Origin: Brachycybe producta
Taxonomy: Eukaryota; Arthropoda; Diplopoda; Playtdesmida; Andrognathidae
Reading direction: 5' to 3'
NCBI GenBank assembly: GCA_036925085.1
Contig: JAUPFP010000022.1
Location: 2,741,001-2,805,000 of the forward strand
Length of the DNA stretch: 64,000 nucleotides
Notes under the pieces: generated by a model
The model's input: only the letters and a program-made list of their open reading frames with translations
What the model was told of the DNA's origin: nothing
Databases searched by the model: none
Shown here: positions 53,781 through 63,884 of the stretch, one piece after another
Position numbering within the stretch: position 1 is the stretch's first letter
Layout: each line of letters begins with the position of its first letter
Made by a program: the position numbers and the translations under genes

Positions 53781-54559
53781 TGTACAAGGTGTATTAGTGT
53801 TTGGTGTTCTTCTAAAAAGTTTATTTTTCAAAATATTTTGAATTTTGTTTTAAAATTGCTTTTCAAAAGTTGAATTATAAACAACTTTAAAAATTCTTTT
53901 CGAGATTCATTTTAACTTTTAAAAGAAGAACTTTTTCATTATTTGATACGATTTTTCTTATAAAAGGAAAATCGTTTTTTTTTTTCTTAAAAAAAAGTCC
54001 TATTCAATCTAATGAATCGTGAAAATTCATATCTTGTATTTTTCAATAACTTTTTTAATGGAGAGGGGAGAGGTAGAAATAGAAAGAATATTTTTTGTCA
54101 TTTTTTTTTTTTTGCTTTGAACAATCTGCTTTTTACCTATTCAATTGAGCGTTCAACAGAAAAATAGCTTTGCTTTTTTTATTATTATAGCTTCATAATG
54201 TACATTATATATGAAAGATGAGTTATCATCAGACTAGAATTTTCTGAAAATCCCAAGTAAAAGCTAAAGAAAGGGCGAGAATCTGAACGAAAAAGAGAGA
54301 AAGAGAATATTTTTATGGTGTGACCCAAATCTTCAATGTGACCTTTCCTTTCTTTTTTTCTGTGAAAAGAAAAAAAAAGCGTTTGAGACCCATCTGGTGT
54401 GGTGGCAATTGTAAACACTTATAACACCAGAAATGCATTAATCAAATTCATTTTAACCCTTTTTTTTTTGCTGTCTGTTTCCATCCCTGTTTTATGTCTG
54501 TGTATGATATGTATGTGTGTGTGTGAAATTTCTTATGATTGGTTCACACATGCATGAAA

Positions 54560-55165
54560 AATAAATGGAAATAGAAATAGAAATAAAAATAGAAACCGAA
54601 ACAGAAATAAAAATAGAAACCGAAACAGAAATGTAAATGAAAACTGAAATAAAAATAAAAACAAAACCAGAAACAGAAATATAAATACAACTACAGGCAG
54701 AAATAGAATTATAAATATATAACTGGGGGAGGGGCAGAAATACAAACAGAAACAAAATCAGAAACAAAAATAAAATCAGAGATAGAAACGGAAATAGAAA
54801 CGGAAATAGAAACGGAAATAGAAACGGAAATAGAAACGGAAACAGAAACGAAAACAGAAACGGAAACAGAAACGGAAACGGAAACGGAAACGGAAACGGA
54901 AACGGAAACGGAAACGGAAACAGAAATAGAAACAGAAATAGAAACAGAAATAGAAACAGAAATAGAAACAGAAATAGAAACAGAAATAGAAACAGAAATA
55001 GAAACAGAAACAGAAGTAGAAACAGAAACAGAAACAGAAACAGAAGTAGAAATAAAAACAGAAATAGAAATAGAAATAGAAACAGAAACAGAAACAGAAG
55101 TAGAAATAAAAACAGAAACAGAATTAGAAACAAAATTAGAAACAGAAATACAAATACAAAATCAC
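54560..55165 (+). repeat. 600-bp hexamer array (GAAACA / GAAATA / GAAACG)
   Basis: Plus strand is built of GAAA + two variable bases (GAAACAGAAATAGAAACGGA). GAAACG dominates at 54845-54915, GAAACAGAAATA at 54916-55000. The minus strand translates into a 213-codon Phe-Leu/Phe-Pro string, an artefact of a period divisible by three. Confidence 0.95.
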
Positions 55166-55440
55166 AATAAAAGTTTCAGTTAGATTTTTCTGCTTCCATC
55201 CACATTAAGAGTGATTCCGATGGATTTCGTGTGAGATGATGAAATAATTTTCAGCATTTTTTTCTGCATACAGTCAGCTAGATAAATATAATATAAATAT
55301 TCAAAATATGTACATGAATTCCTTTTTCCTTTCTGTATGTATGAACCATCCCGTAGGCCTGAATTCGAGAAATGAAATTTGGAGGCCAAAATACAAAGGA
55401 AAAAAAAAAACATTCAGAACGTGAAAGACACAAAAAAAAT
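55166..55440. other. No gene recognised
   Basis: No repeat or exon evidence; TTTTCTGCATACAGTCAGCTAG and GTAGGCCTGAATTCGAG are unremarkable. Confidence 0.4.
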
Positions 55441-55444
55441 GCAA

Positions 55445-55565
55445 AATCTTGAAATCGCCATAAAAAGTTTATTTTAAAAGATATAAAAATGAAAATTCGT
55501 CTCAAGTGATTTTTTTTGTTACTCTTCTAGTTACTAGAAACACTTATATAATTTGTTTCTTAATG
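55445..55565. repeat. Family D right arm
   Basis: ATAAAAAGTTTATTTTAAAA, GATATAAAAATGAAAAT, ACTCTTCTAGTTACTAG. Confidence 0.55.
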
Positions 55566-56159
55566 TTGCCTTCAATTTAAAACTTCTTTCTGAGATTTAA
55601 TTTCTCATAAATTAATTCTATAAATTAAACGATGTGGAATAATTTTTTGAAACCCATTCATTTTTATTAATATTATTTCCTGTCTTCTTTCAACCCCACC
55701 CACCCTTTTTCCATCTTTTCTTTTTGCTTAATAATTTATTTGGTGGTTTTTTTTTTCTACTTTCTAAAATTAGAAGAGAAAAAAAAAGCCATTGAAATGA
55801 ATTGCATTAAGTTAAGCTTAAACAATTTGTATGTTTTCTTCTTTCTTTTGTTAAAATGGAGAGAAAAATAAAACCCTCCTCCTTTTTTCCTGCTTTTAAT
55901 ATTAATAAAAATGATAATATTGAAAAATAAATGTAAAAAAACACCGGGTGGGAGACTATTTTATTATATCATTTTTTTTTTCTCTAATATTTATTATTAT
56001 AGCAAACTTTTATTCATTTTTAACCAAATTACTCTCGTAAGTAAAATACTCCATAGGAAACCATTTAAAAAAAGAACTTCTTCCTTTCATGACGACAATT
56101 CAAACAAAAGAATACCGTGAGTTATATGTTTTATATTAAAACATTTCTATCAATTACCA
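55566..56159. other. No gene recognised
   Basis: AT-rich with several A/T runs; no supported features. Confidence 0.45.
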
Positions 56160-56186
56160 TTATTATTATTATTATTATTATTATTA
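56160..56186. repeat. (ATT)n microsatellite, left part
   Basis: ATT repeats run up to the CTAG end of the HB copy 4 element; the array resumes on its other side at 56636. Confidence 0.9.
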
Positions 56187-56632
56187 CTAGTGGGGTAACC
56201 CCTCATAAATGACGGGAGCAAAATTCACAGGCAATTGTGCCCAGCATTAGAATTTCTTTTCCTCCGCCCTTTTATGACCCCTCCCCTTTTTATATTTGAA
56301 AGAGAAAATTTTTCATTTTCTCTGGTGTGCGCATGCGCGTCGTTTGTTCCTTTTTTACTTCTTCCATTTCAATTTCAGTTTCTCCCTCCCCCTTTTTTCC
56401 CCTCCACGTTTCTCTCTCTCCCCCTCTACACTTTCCAACCTTTTCCCCCTCTCCAATTTAATATCAGTGGGGTTCTTGGATGGGGAGTGTGCAACATATA
56501 GTTGACCTTGAGAAAAAAAGCGGTTCATTTATTCATTTAAATTTAAATTTATATAAATTCCGACTTGCTTCAAGGTTTTTGTCTTTGTTTGTACAGCATT
56601 AGGTCAGACAGACAGAAAGACGGTGCTTAATA

Positions 56633-56635
<3 letters not shown>
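56187..56635 (-). mobile_element. Family HB Helitron-like element, copy 4, inside an (ATT)n array
   Basis: Reverse orientation: CTAGTGGGGTAACCCCTCAT, hairpin partner AAATGACGGGAGCAAAATTC, a truncated family B MITE, CGCATGCGCGTCGTTTGTTCC, polypyrimidine, AGTTGACCTTGAGAAAAAAA, ATTCCGACTTG, TGTACAGCATTAGG, CGGTGCTTAATATA. ATT repeats flank both sides. Confidence 0.75.
56227..56278. mobile_element. Family B MITE fragment
   Basis: GCAAAATTC (reverse of GAATTTTGC) then ACAGGCAATTGTGCCCAGCA, TTAGAATTTCTTTTCC, CCGCCCTTTTATGAC. The rest is deleted up to the Helitron body. Confidence 0.8.

Positions 56636-56712
<77 letters not shown>
56636..56712. repeat. (ATT)n microsatellite, right part
   Basis: About 77 bp of pure ATT. 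Confidence 0.95.
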
Positions 56713-56814
56713 GGATAAAGGAAAAAAAATGTCAACCAAGAAACATTTTTACCCTCCTATTATTTATTCTGAATTATTTACAAGAAAGATAGGGTTTATG
56801 AACAGCTTGATTTT

Positions 56815-57355
56815 TCAAACTCTTGAATTATTCTGTCTTTCAAAAGAGAAAAATTAAAATAAATTAGAAGAAGTGTTTTAAAAACTAGAAGGGTAGTGCA
56901 ATCACGTACAGGTTATTTTCATTTTGATATATTTCAATATTAACTTTTTATTGATAAGAATTAAAAAAAAATATTGTCTGTTAAAAGTTGGGAGTTCAGA
57001 GAAACTAGAAATTATTTTAGAAACTAGAACGGTAGCTCAATCACTTCAGGGTTATTTTATGTTTAATACATTTTTTCAAATTAAACATCTTTACAGACAA
57101 AAATTTAAAAAAATATTGTTAAAAAGGGTTTTAGAAAATAGAAAGGGTTTTAGAAACTAGAAGGTTTTAGAAAATAGAAAGGGTTTTAGAAACTAGAAGG
57201 ATTGCTCAATCACTTAAGGATATTTTCATATTGATATCTTTCAAATTAAACTTTTTACAAACAATGTTAAAAGTTGGAAGAGAAAAAAGACAAAAATTAA
57301 CAAAATATATTCTTTCAAAGTTGGGAGAAACTAGAAAGTATTTAAGCAACTAGAA
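56815..57355. repeat. Nested and duplicated family D arms
   Basis: Left-arm words (TTTAAAAACTAGAAGGGTAG, TTAGAAACTAGAACGGTAGC, TTAGAAACTAGAAGGATTGC) occur at 56880, 57021 and 57187. GGGTTTTAGAAAATAGAAAG and GGTTTTAGAAACTAGAAGG alternate at 57125-57200. Right arms are mostly missing. Confidence 0.65.
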
Positions 57356-57361
57356 CTAGAA

Positions 57362-57630
57362 ATAATTTAAATGTATTTAAATAATAAATGTGTTCTACAG
57401 AGCCCTGTGAAGGACACACAAACAATATGTCGAATTCAATTTATTCAGTTAATAATCTCAAAATATTGAGTTAATACTTAAATATAATTTATATAAACTA
57501 TTGACATTAAAATATTGATTTAGTATTTCAATTTAAAATATTAATAATAAAGTCAATTTTTATTTGGTGCGTGTCCTTAACTGGATTCCGTATAATTCAC
57601 CTAAACACATTTAATTTGAATGCATTTAGG
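57362..57630 (+). repeat. Family I repeat, copy 3
   Basis: AATGTATTTAAATAATAAAT, GTTCTACAGAGCCCTGTGAA, CTTAACTGGATTCCGTATAA. Confidence 0.65.
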
Positions 57631-57639
57631 TATTAGGCC

Positions 57640-57785
57640 CAATCACTTAATAGTATTTTCATGTTGATATTTTTGAAAATACAACTTTTTATTGACATAA
57701 TTTTTTTTAAAAAAAATCTGTTGTGTCATTTTCAAACGTAAAAAGCTTATTTTAAACAATGTCAACATTGAAAAAAAAAGTGTCC
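57640..57785. repeat. Family D short copy
   Basis: CACTTAATAGTATTTTCATG, TTGATATTTTTGAAAATACA, CTTATTTTAAACAATGTC. Confidence 0.5.
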
Positions 57786-58324
57786 AGTTGGAACTTCCAA
57801 GTGGACACATTAAGTTATTCAAAAAATAAGTTTCTTTCTGGAATTCATAAACTTATTGAATATCAAGTGATTTCTTCTTCAAATAAGAAGAGGAAATTTG
57901 AAATTTTATTTTCTTAGATATTCTGTTGTTCAAAAAGAAAGGATGTTCGGAAATGTTTTTTTTTTCTCTTTACTTTATTTTATGTTTTACAATTTCAAAA
58001 AAAAATACCAAAAAAATATTCCTTTTTTTGTTGAAAAATTCTTCAGAATAATAATAAGAAAGAAAAAAAAATGACCAAATATTTTTCAAATAAATAAATT
58101 CAAATATTTTTTTTTTCTGTTTCGAGTATTGAATACCAAAATATATTTCGTATATATTTTGCTTCATTTCGCTTCAATAAATTTCAACCAAATCATCAAA
58201 CAAATAAAAGTTGAACTCCATTAAAAAAAATACAGGAAATCGAATTGCATTTTCTTTTTTTTGACTTTTTTATTTTGGTATTTTAATAAGAAAAGTTTGT
58301 TTTTCAAGTTTTTCTTTTATGGAC
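57786..58324. other. No gene recognised
   Basis: Very AT-rich with poly-A/T runs; a GTGTCCAGTTGGAACTTCCA / AGTGGACAC small hairpin lies at 57780-57807. Confidence 0.45.
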
Positions 58325-58985
58325 AGTTCAAACTGACCCCTTATTTCGATTTACTGCCCAAAATTTTTTCGATATACGGCCAAAAAAAAAATTGTGAAGC
58401 CACATATCGCACCTCTGCTGGAAGATTGTGTCACAACTAAAAAAAAAATACTTTTTTGGGGGGAAAAATGAGTTTAAAATTAAGAGAAGATTCATGGCTT
58501 AACTTTGCTTAGCTTTTCAAGTGTGCCAAAAACCGTATTAAGTATTCACAATATTTTTTTATTTGGCTCACCGCTACAATAGATTCAGATAGAAAAAATA
58601 CAACTTTAAACGCATTTTCCCCTCAAACAAAGACAGGCAATTAGAAAACGGGATGCACAGAAGTTGGCTCCGCCCTTTTTATGATGACCGGCAACTTCTA
58701 ATTGGTTTGTTGTGTGGTTCGACGTTGAAAAGGGCGGAGCATGTGACGTCAGACTACATAACTAACGAATTAGAAGTTGCGTTCGTCATAAAAAAGGGCG
58801 GAGCCAACTTCTGCTCGTCCCGATTTCTAATTGCCTGTTAAAAAAAGTGTTTTTTGAGTTGTGCCATTCTTACAGCCGAGGTGCAAATTATGTGTATATG
58901 CAATTTACTATGTTGTCACTTATGGTGAAAATGTTTCGTTATACGGCAATTTCGCTTTACAACCAACTTGCCCTTAATGTATCTC
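58325..58985. repeat. Possible pogo-like remnant around a family A MITE
   Basis: CAGTTCAAACTGACCCCTTA and TTTCGATTTACTGCCC at the left, and TATACGGCAATTTCGCTTTA and CCAACTTGCCCTTAATG at the right, could be opposed termini. Class is inference. Confidence 0.3.
58633..58838 (+). mobile_element. Family A MITE, copy 13
   Basis: ACAGGCAATTAGAAAACGGG / CCCGATTTCTAATTGCCTGT; TGACGTCA intact. Flanks CAAACAAAG and TAAAAAAAG agree at 7 of 9. Confidence 0.9.
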
Positions 58986-59079
58986 GGCCGTTGAGTGAGG
59001 TATTAGTGTAGTATTTTTATGTTGATATCTTTGAAAATAAACTTTTTATAGAGAAAAGTTATGTTTGTAGCATATTTAA

Positions 59080-59457
59080 AGGGTGGGGTTTCCATAGAAA
59101 AATACTTGTGTAAATGCAAGGTAGATGGCGCCATGCAACCTCCATAGGTGGCCAACTACACTCGTCGCCAATTAGTTGAAATCGAATGCACCCTTTTAGC
59201 TCTAAAAGCGTCCAAAAACAACCTTAATTATCAGAGCACGTGGACAAACTACTCCCAGAGCATAATATACGTGGAGAGAGAGAGAGCACGTGTAGAAATA
59301 GCGATGACGCAATTAAAAGTTTGCCACGTGAAACAAAAAAAAAGAAAGAAGGTTGAGTCAAGAGTTGAAGAGTGTCTTCAGTACATTTCTATGGGAGGAG
59401 GGCTAGTGGCGCCATCTAACACTATACAGGGACAAAATAAATGATGTACTTGCATTC
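59080..59457 (+). mobile_element. Family C element, copy 3, TTAA on both sides
   Basis: TTAA at 59076-59079 and 59458-59461. AGGGTGGGGTTTCCATAG start, GATGTACTTGCATTC end; GTAGATGGCGCCATG and TAGTGGCGCCATCTAAC lie near the ends; paired GCACGTG / CACGTG words inside. A 98-codon frame is a by-product. Confidence 0.85.
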
Positions 59458-59459
59458 TT

Positions 59460-60230
59460 AACTTGTATTCTATTTTCTAACAAAGTTATAATTACTTTTT
59501 AAAAGCTGGATGAACAAAGATTTTGTATTTCTTTTGTTTTCTATGCATTGTTTTAACAAACTGCTGCTCATTAGGCTACTTTTTTTTTTGTTGTTGTCAA
59601 AAATAAATTTGGAACCACTTTGTGTGACCAATTCTAACTAACTAGTATGAGAGAGAGAGAGAGAGAGAGAGAGAAAATATGTGAAGAAAACAAAATTCCA
59701 ATGGAGAAAGAAAAATTTATAAAAAAAAACTTCTTGTTCTTCTTTTGACATCTTTGTTATTTAGCCAATTGTTGTTTTTTTATATATTCTTTAAGTTTAA
59801 ACTATGTTTGTTTTTTAAGACATCAAAGTCATTTGTTGTAATGTCAGCAACAGAATAAGGAAGGAGGAGGAGGACCAAGAAAAAAAGAACGAAGTCTTTC
59901 TTCTTCTTTTTTCAGTGTATATTGATGGCTGTCATGGGATCAGTGCCAAACATTGTTCAAAATAACAACATAACAGACATTGTTTAGAATGAAAAGTTCA
60001 AATTGCAAGAAGAAGAAGAAGAAGAAGAAGAAGAAAAACAAGTGTTTAAGAATGTGGCAAATATGGGTGTGTTGCCAATATGTTCTTATTTTTTTTTTTT
60101 TACTGATCTTAACTTATAAGGCCAATGCCTCTTAAACTTTAAGGAACAGGAACCATCTAAAGGTCCTGAAGAAAACAAAAAACTTTGCATTTTTTTGAAC
60201 TTCAGGCTTTTTATACCCTCTGAACAGACT
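59460..60230. other. No gene recognised
   Basis: (GA)n at 59648-59673, (GAA)n at 60010-60035, T-runs. Confidence 0.5.
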
Positions 60231-60240
60231 AGAAAATTCC

Positions 60241-60448
60241 ACAGGCAATTAGAAATCGGGACGAATTTCAGTTGGCTCCGCCCTTTTTATGACGAACGCC
60301 ACTTCTAATTGGTTGGTTATGTATTCTGACGTCACATGCTCCGCCCTTTTTTCAACGTCGAACCACACAACAAACCAATTAGAAGTTGCCGGTTTGTCAT
60401 AAAAAGGGCGGAGCCAACTGAAGTTCGTCCCGATTTCTAATTGCCTGT
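60241..60448 (-). mobile_element. Family A MITE, copy 14, with exact 9-bp target duplication
   Basis: GAAAATTCC at 60232-60240 and 60449-60457. ACAGGCAATTAGAAATCGGG / CCCGATTTCTAATTGCCTGT. TGACGTCA intact. Best copy for defining the family. Confidence 0.95.
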
Positions 60449-60611
60449 GAAAATTCCCTAGAAATCCACATAAAGGTATTCAAAGATCCTCAAGGCATTA
60501 TTGGCTAGATTTATTTCATATTTTTGGTATTTTTTTCCCAAATGTTGTAAAGTTAACTAGATGCAAACAGCAATTTAAATCTCTAATGATAAACATTACA
60601 AAAACACTTAA

Positions 60612-60982
60612 GAATGCAAGTAGATCATTAATTTTGTGCGTGTAGCGTTAGATGGCGCCACTAGTCCTCCTCTCATAGAAATGTACTGAAGACACTCTTC
60701 AACTCTTGATTCAACCTTCCTTCCTTTTTTTTTGCACGTGACAAACTTTTAATTGCGTCATCGCTATTTCTACACGTGCTCTCTCTTCACTTATATTATG
60801 TTCTGGGGGTAAGTTTGTCCACGTGCTGATAATTAAGGTCGTTTTTGGACGCTTTTTAGAGGCTAAAAGGCTTGCATTCGACTTCAACTAAATGGCGACG
60901 AGTGTAGTTGGCCACCTATGGAGGTTGCATGGCGCCATCTACCTTGCATTTACACGAGTATTTTTCTATGGAAGCCCCCCTT
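60612..60982 (-). mobile_element. Family C element, copy 4, TTAA on both sides
   Basis: TTAA at 60608-60611 and 60983-60986. GAATGCAAGTAGATC start and ATGGAAGCCCCCCTT end, reverse orientation relative to copies 2 and 3. Confidence 0.85.
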
Positions 60983-60986
60983 TTAA

Positions 60987-61608
60987 GTATAATTTTGATT
61001 AGAATTATGTGAAAACCTTTTAATTTGAAAGATTTTTTTTTGTTCAACTACACCATAAGGAATACATTTGAAGGAAAATTGAATAATTAAAACAGTTACG
61101 TTGTTTTTTTACTATTTTTCTTGATTACTTTCAACTTTTGAATTTTAAGGTGCGAAATTTCGGCTTTGATAAATTGATAGGACATTAGGGAATTGTTTGC
61201 TTTTTTTGCATTTAGAAAATTATACCATTTTAAGCCTAGAGTAGTTTTTCTCCTTTGTTATTTATGTTTATTTAACAAAAGTTATTTATATAAAAATTTG
61301 TTGAGTTGTTGTTGGTTTTAAAAAGCTTCCATTATTTTCATTTCTCGTTCTTTTTGACCTAAATTTTAATAACAATTGCAAAATATATGCAAATATGAAA
61401 AAAGAACAACTGAATAGAAACTCGGGAAAGGGGGGAATCATTACAGAACTAGAATAAGATTATCAATTTATCATATGACAGTAAATTGTCATATCTAGCT
61501 CATAACCTTGTAACAAGTCACAAAAGACAAAATTACAACATGTTATTCAGACAAATATTGTCATATATGACTACCATGCACAAAAATTATTATGTATAAT
61601 ATTATTAT

Positions 61609-61610
<2 letters not shown>
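60987..61610. other. No gene recognised
   Basis: AT-rich; ATCATATGACAGTAAATTGTCATAT (61470-61494) is a local hairpin. Nothing else. Confidence 0.45.

Positions 61611-61611
<1 letters not shown>

Positions 61612-61656
<45 letters not shown>
61612..61656. repeat. (TA)n microsatellite
   Basis: About 44 bp of TA that runs into the 5' end of HB copy 5. Confidence 0.95.
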
Positions 61657-61659
<3 letters not shown>

Positions 61660-62123
61660 GCCAGGTCTGTGTGTGTGTGTGTAACATCGGAATTTATATA
61701 AATTTAAATGAATGAACCGCTTTTTTTTCTCAAGGTCAACATTACGTTGAGTTCTCCCCATCCAAGAACCCCATTGATATTAAATTGGAGAGGGGAAAAG
61801 GTTGGAAAGTGTAGAAGGGGGAGAGAGAGAGAAACGTGGAAGGGGAGAAAGGGGGAGGGGGTGACTGAAATTGAAATGAAAGGAGTAAAAAAAGGAACAA
61901 ATGACGCGCATGCGCACACCAGAGAAAATGAAAAACTCATTTTCTCTTTCAAATATAAAAAGGGGCAGGGATAATAGTAGCAAAATTAAACTACAGTTTA
62001 TCACAGGCAATTGTGCCCAGCATTAGAATTTCTTTTGCTCAGCCGTTTTATGAACGTTATTAATTTCTAATTGGTTTGTTACTTGGTCTGACGTCATAAA
62101 AGGGCGGAGGAAAAGAAATTCTT
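61656..62123 (+). mobile_element. Family HB Helitron-like element, copy 5 (3' end lost)
   Basis: TTAAGCCAGGTCTGTGTG, CATCGGAATTTATATAAATT, CAAGGTCAACATTACGTTGA, polypurine, GACGCGCATGCGCACACCAG, then a family B MITE that breaks off after GGAAAAGAAATTCT. Hairpin and CTAG end are missing. Confidence 0.75.
62003..62123. mobile_element. Family B MITE, truncated
   Basis: ACAGGCAATTGTGCCCAGCA ... CTCAGCCGTTTTATGAACG ... TGACGTCATAAAAGGGCGG; lacks the last ~25 bp. Confidence 0.8.
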
Positions 62124-62740
62124 AAATGGCAATAAAAAGATAACTGAAAATACTAGTGATTCAGTTGTCTTTCTAGTTTCTAACACACTTTCAATTTCTT
62201 CTTAAGCCTCGTTTTTCACGGTGGCGATAGTTCTATCGTGAGAGTAGCTGTCATGAAAGTTGTGATAGTTCACTCTCACGATAGCAACTTACTACACGTC
62301 TTGAAGTAATGTGATAGTTGTCTGTCACATGTGACAGTGTGACACGTCTACTTCACAGGATATCATTGAGTCAACAACAGTGTTGCCTCTCTCTCTCTCT
62401 CTCCCTCCAGAAGTCAAATTTCCCTACGAAGTGAATATTTTTCCCTACAAAGCGGTCACACAACAACTAATACTATCGCGACAGTACTATCAACTATCTA
62501 GTCAAACGAGATAGTTGTGATAGTCACTATCGCAACAGTGGGCGATAGTGACTATCATGTTGGTCTTCACGATGATAGTTCTCGCGATAGTTGCTGCTCT
62601 CATGACAGCAACTATCGTGATAGTAACTATCATCGTGAAAACGGAGCTTAAGTTACTGCAATTCTTCTGAAAGTGCAGAATAATCAAGAGTTTAAAAATG
62701 AGCTGTTCATAAAACACATCTTAATAAAAGTTTTATTGAA
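62110..62740. repeat. Family D element split by a TTAA-flanked insertion
   Basis: TTTCTAGTTTCTAACACACT...TTCTTCTTAA is continued after the insert by TTAAGTTACTGC...GCAGAATAATCAAGAG. These are consecutive in other family D arms. Confidence 0.6.
62206..62647. mobile_element. 442-bp TTAA-flanked element packed with CTATCG palindromes
   Basis: TTAA at 62202-62205 and 62648-62651. Ends GCCTCGTTTTTCACGG / CGTGAAAACGGAGC. The interior has more than fifteen CTATCGTGA/TCACGATAG-type words in both orientations, dense at 62210-62290 and 62465-62640, with a CT-rich middle. Confidence 0.75.
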
Positions 62741-62974
62741 TTAAAACTTTGGCAGCGATTTTTTTTTGTTGGAGATTTGCATTTGATTAGCTTCAAGTGT
62801 TTTCTTTTATTGGAACAATTGATTCAATATAAGTGGAGACTTAAATTTCCATTAAGTGAGAAGACAAACAAAAACCCTTTTATTCATAAAGAGTGGTTGG
62901 ACACAAGGTGGTCCTTTAGTCATATTTTAAGATAGTAGAAAGGTTTTTTCTATTAGAACCAATGTTGTTATTAC

Positions 62975-63502
62975 TAGAGCTCAGATTTGTATGCAATATC
63001 AAAGCAAAAGGTTTCTCAATGTGTGGCCCAAGTGCCAATTGTGAAGTTATCATCATCATTATCATTAAAGCAACTGCAATTATGCTTTTTTTTTCTAATC
63101 AAAAAAGGGTTGTTTAGAGGCTAGATGTCTGGTTACTATAGTTCTAGCCTCTAACCAGTGGTTTTGATTGAAAAAAACAATTGTTCGTTGATCTAAACTG
63201 GAATTGTTACTTCACAATTGTTGTTGGGGCGAAAGATTGAGAAACATTTGCTGAATTTTTCATAAAAATCCGAGCCTCAGCCATCATCAGTAGGACAACT
63301 GCAATTATGTTTTTTTCTAATCAAAAAGACTGGTTACTATCAGTTAGCTAGTGGTTAGCTAGCCTCTAACCAGTGTTTTTAATTGAAGAAAAAACATAAT
63401 TGTTGGTTGATCTAAACAGGGATTGTTACTTCACAGTTGGCTCTCCTTGTGCCACAGATTGAGAAACATATGCTTGATATCTGCATAAAAATCCGAACTC
63501 TA
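62975..63502. mobile_element. Family E hAT-like element, copy 3, with exact 8-bp duplication
   Basis: GTTATTAC at 62967-62974 and 63503-63510. TAGAGCTCAGATTTGTATGC / GCATAAAAATCCGAACTCTA ends. The right half is duplicated: an internal ATAAAAATCCGAGCCTCAG lies at 63260-63279, followed by a second centre. Confidence 0.9.
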
Positions 63503-63510
63503 GTTATTAC

Positions 63511-63884
63511 AAAGAAGTACAAAATAAAAGATTGTGGTCAATGTATACTTGAACTTTAAGAGAGGAAGGAGGAGGAGGAGGAGGAGGAGGCCGAGGATGT
63601 ATTTATTCGGACATTGTTGTATGTTTAGTGTTAAGCTTCTTTTCAAAACTCAATCTTGTAACAACATAAGAATCCTTGATGGAATTAAGTAAAAGAATGA
63701 GAGAGAGAGAGAGAGAGATAGAATGTAATGTTGTTCTTGTTTAATCTTGAGTGTTTGGACATTGATATGGAAAGTGGCAACAGTAATTAGTAAGCATGTG
63801 ACATGTTTGAGTGGCAAGGTTTTTGTCTTCTTTTCTACTCTTGTGTCACCAGAACACACACTCTTCTCATTGTAAATATTGAAA
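63511..63884. other. No gene recognised; (GGA)n and (GA)n
   Basis: (GGA)n at 63562-63590 and (GA)n at 63697-63718. Confidence 0.55.

Noticed and set aside
54492..55133. 213-codon minus-strand frame
   Set aside because: It is Phe-Leu/Phe-Pro repeats produced by a hexamer array; no start context, splice sites or domain.
59148..59444. 98-codon plus-strand frame
   Set aside because: Lies wholly in a family C element; the other copies have stops or shifts at corresponding positions.
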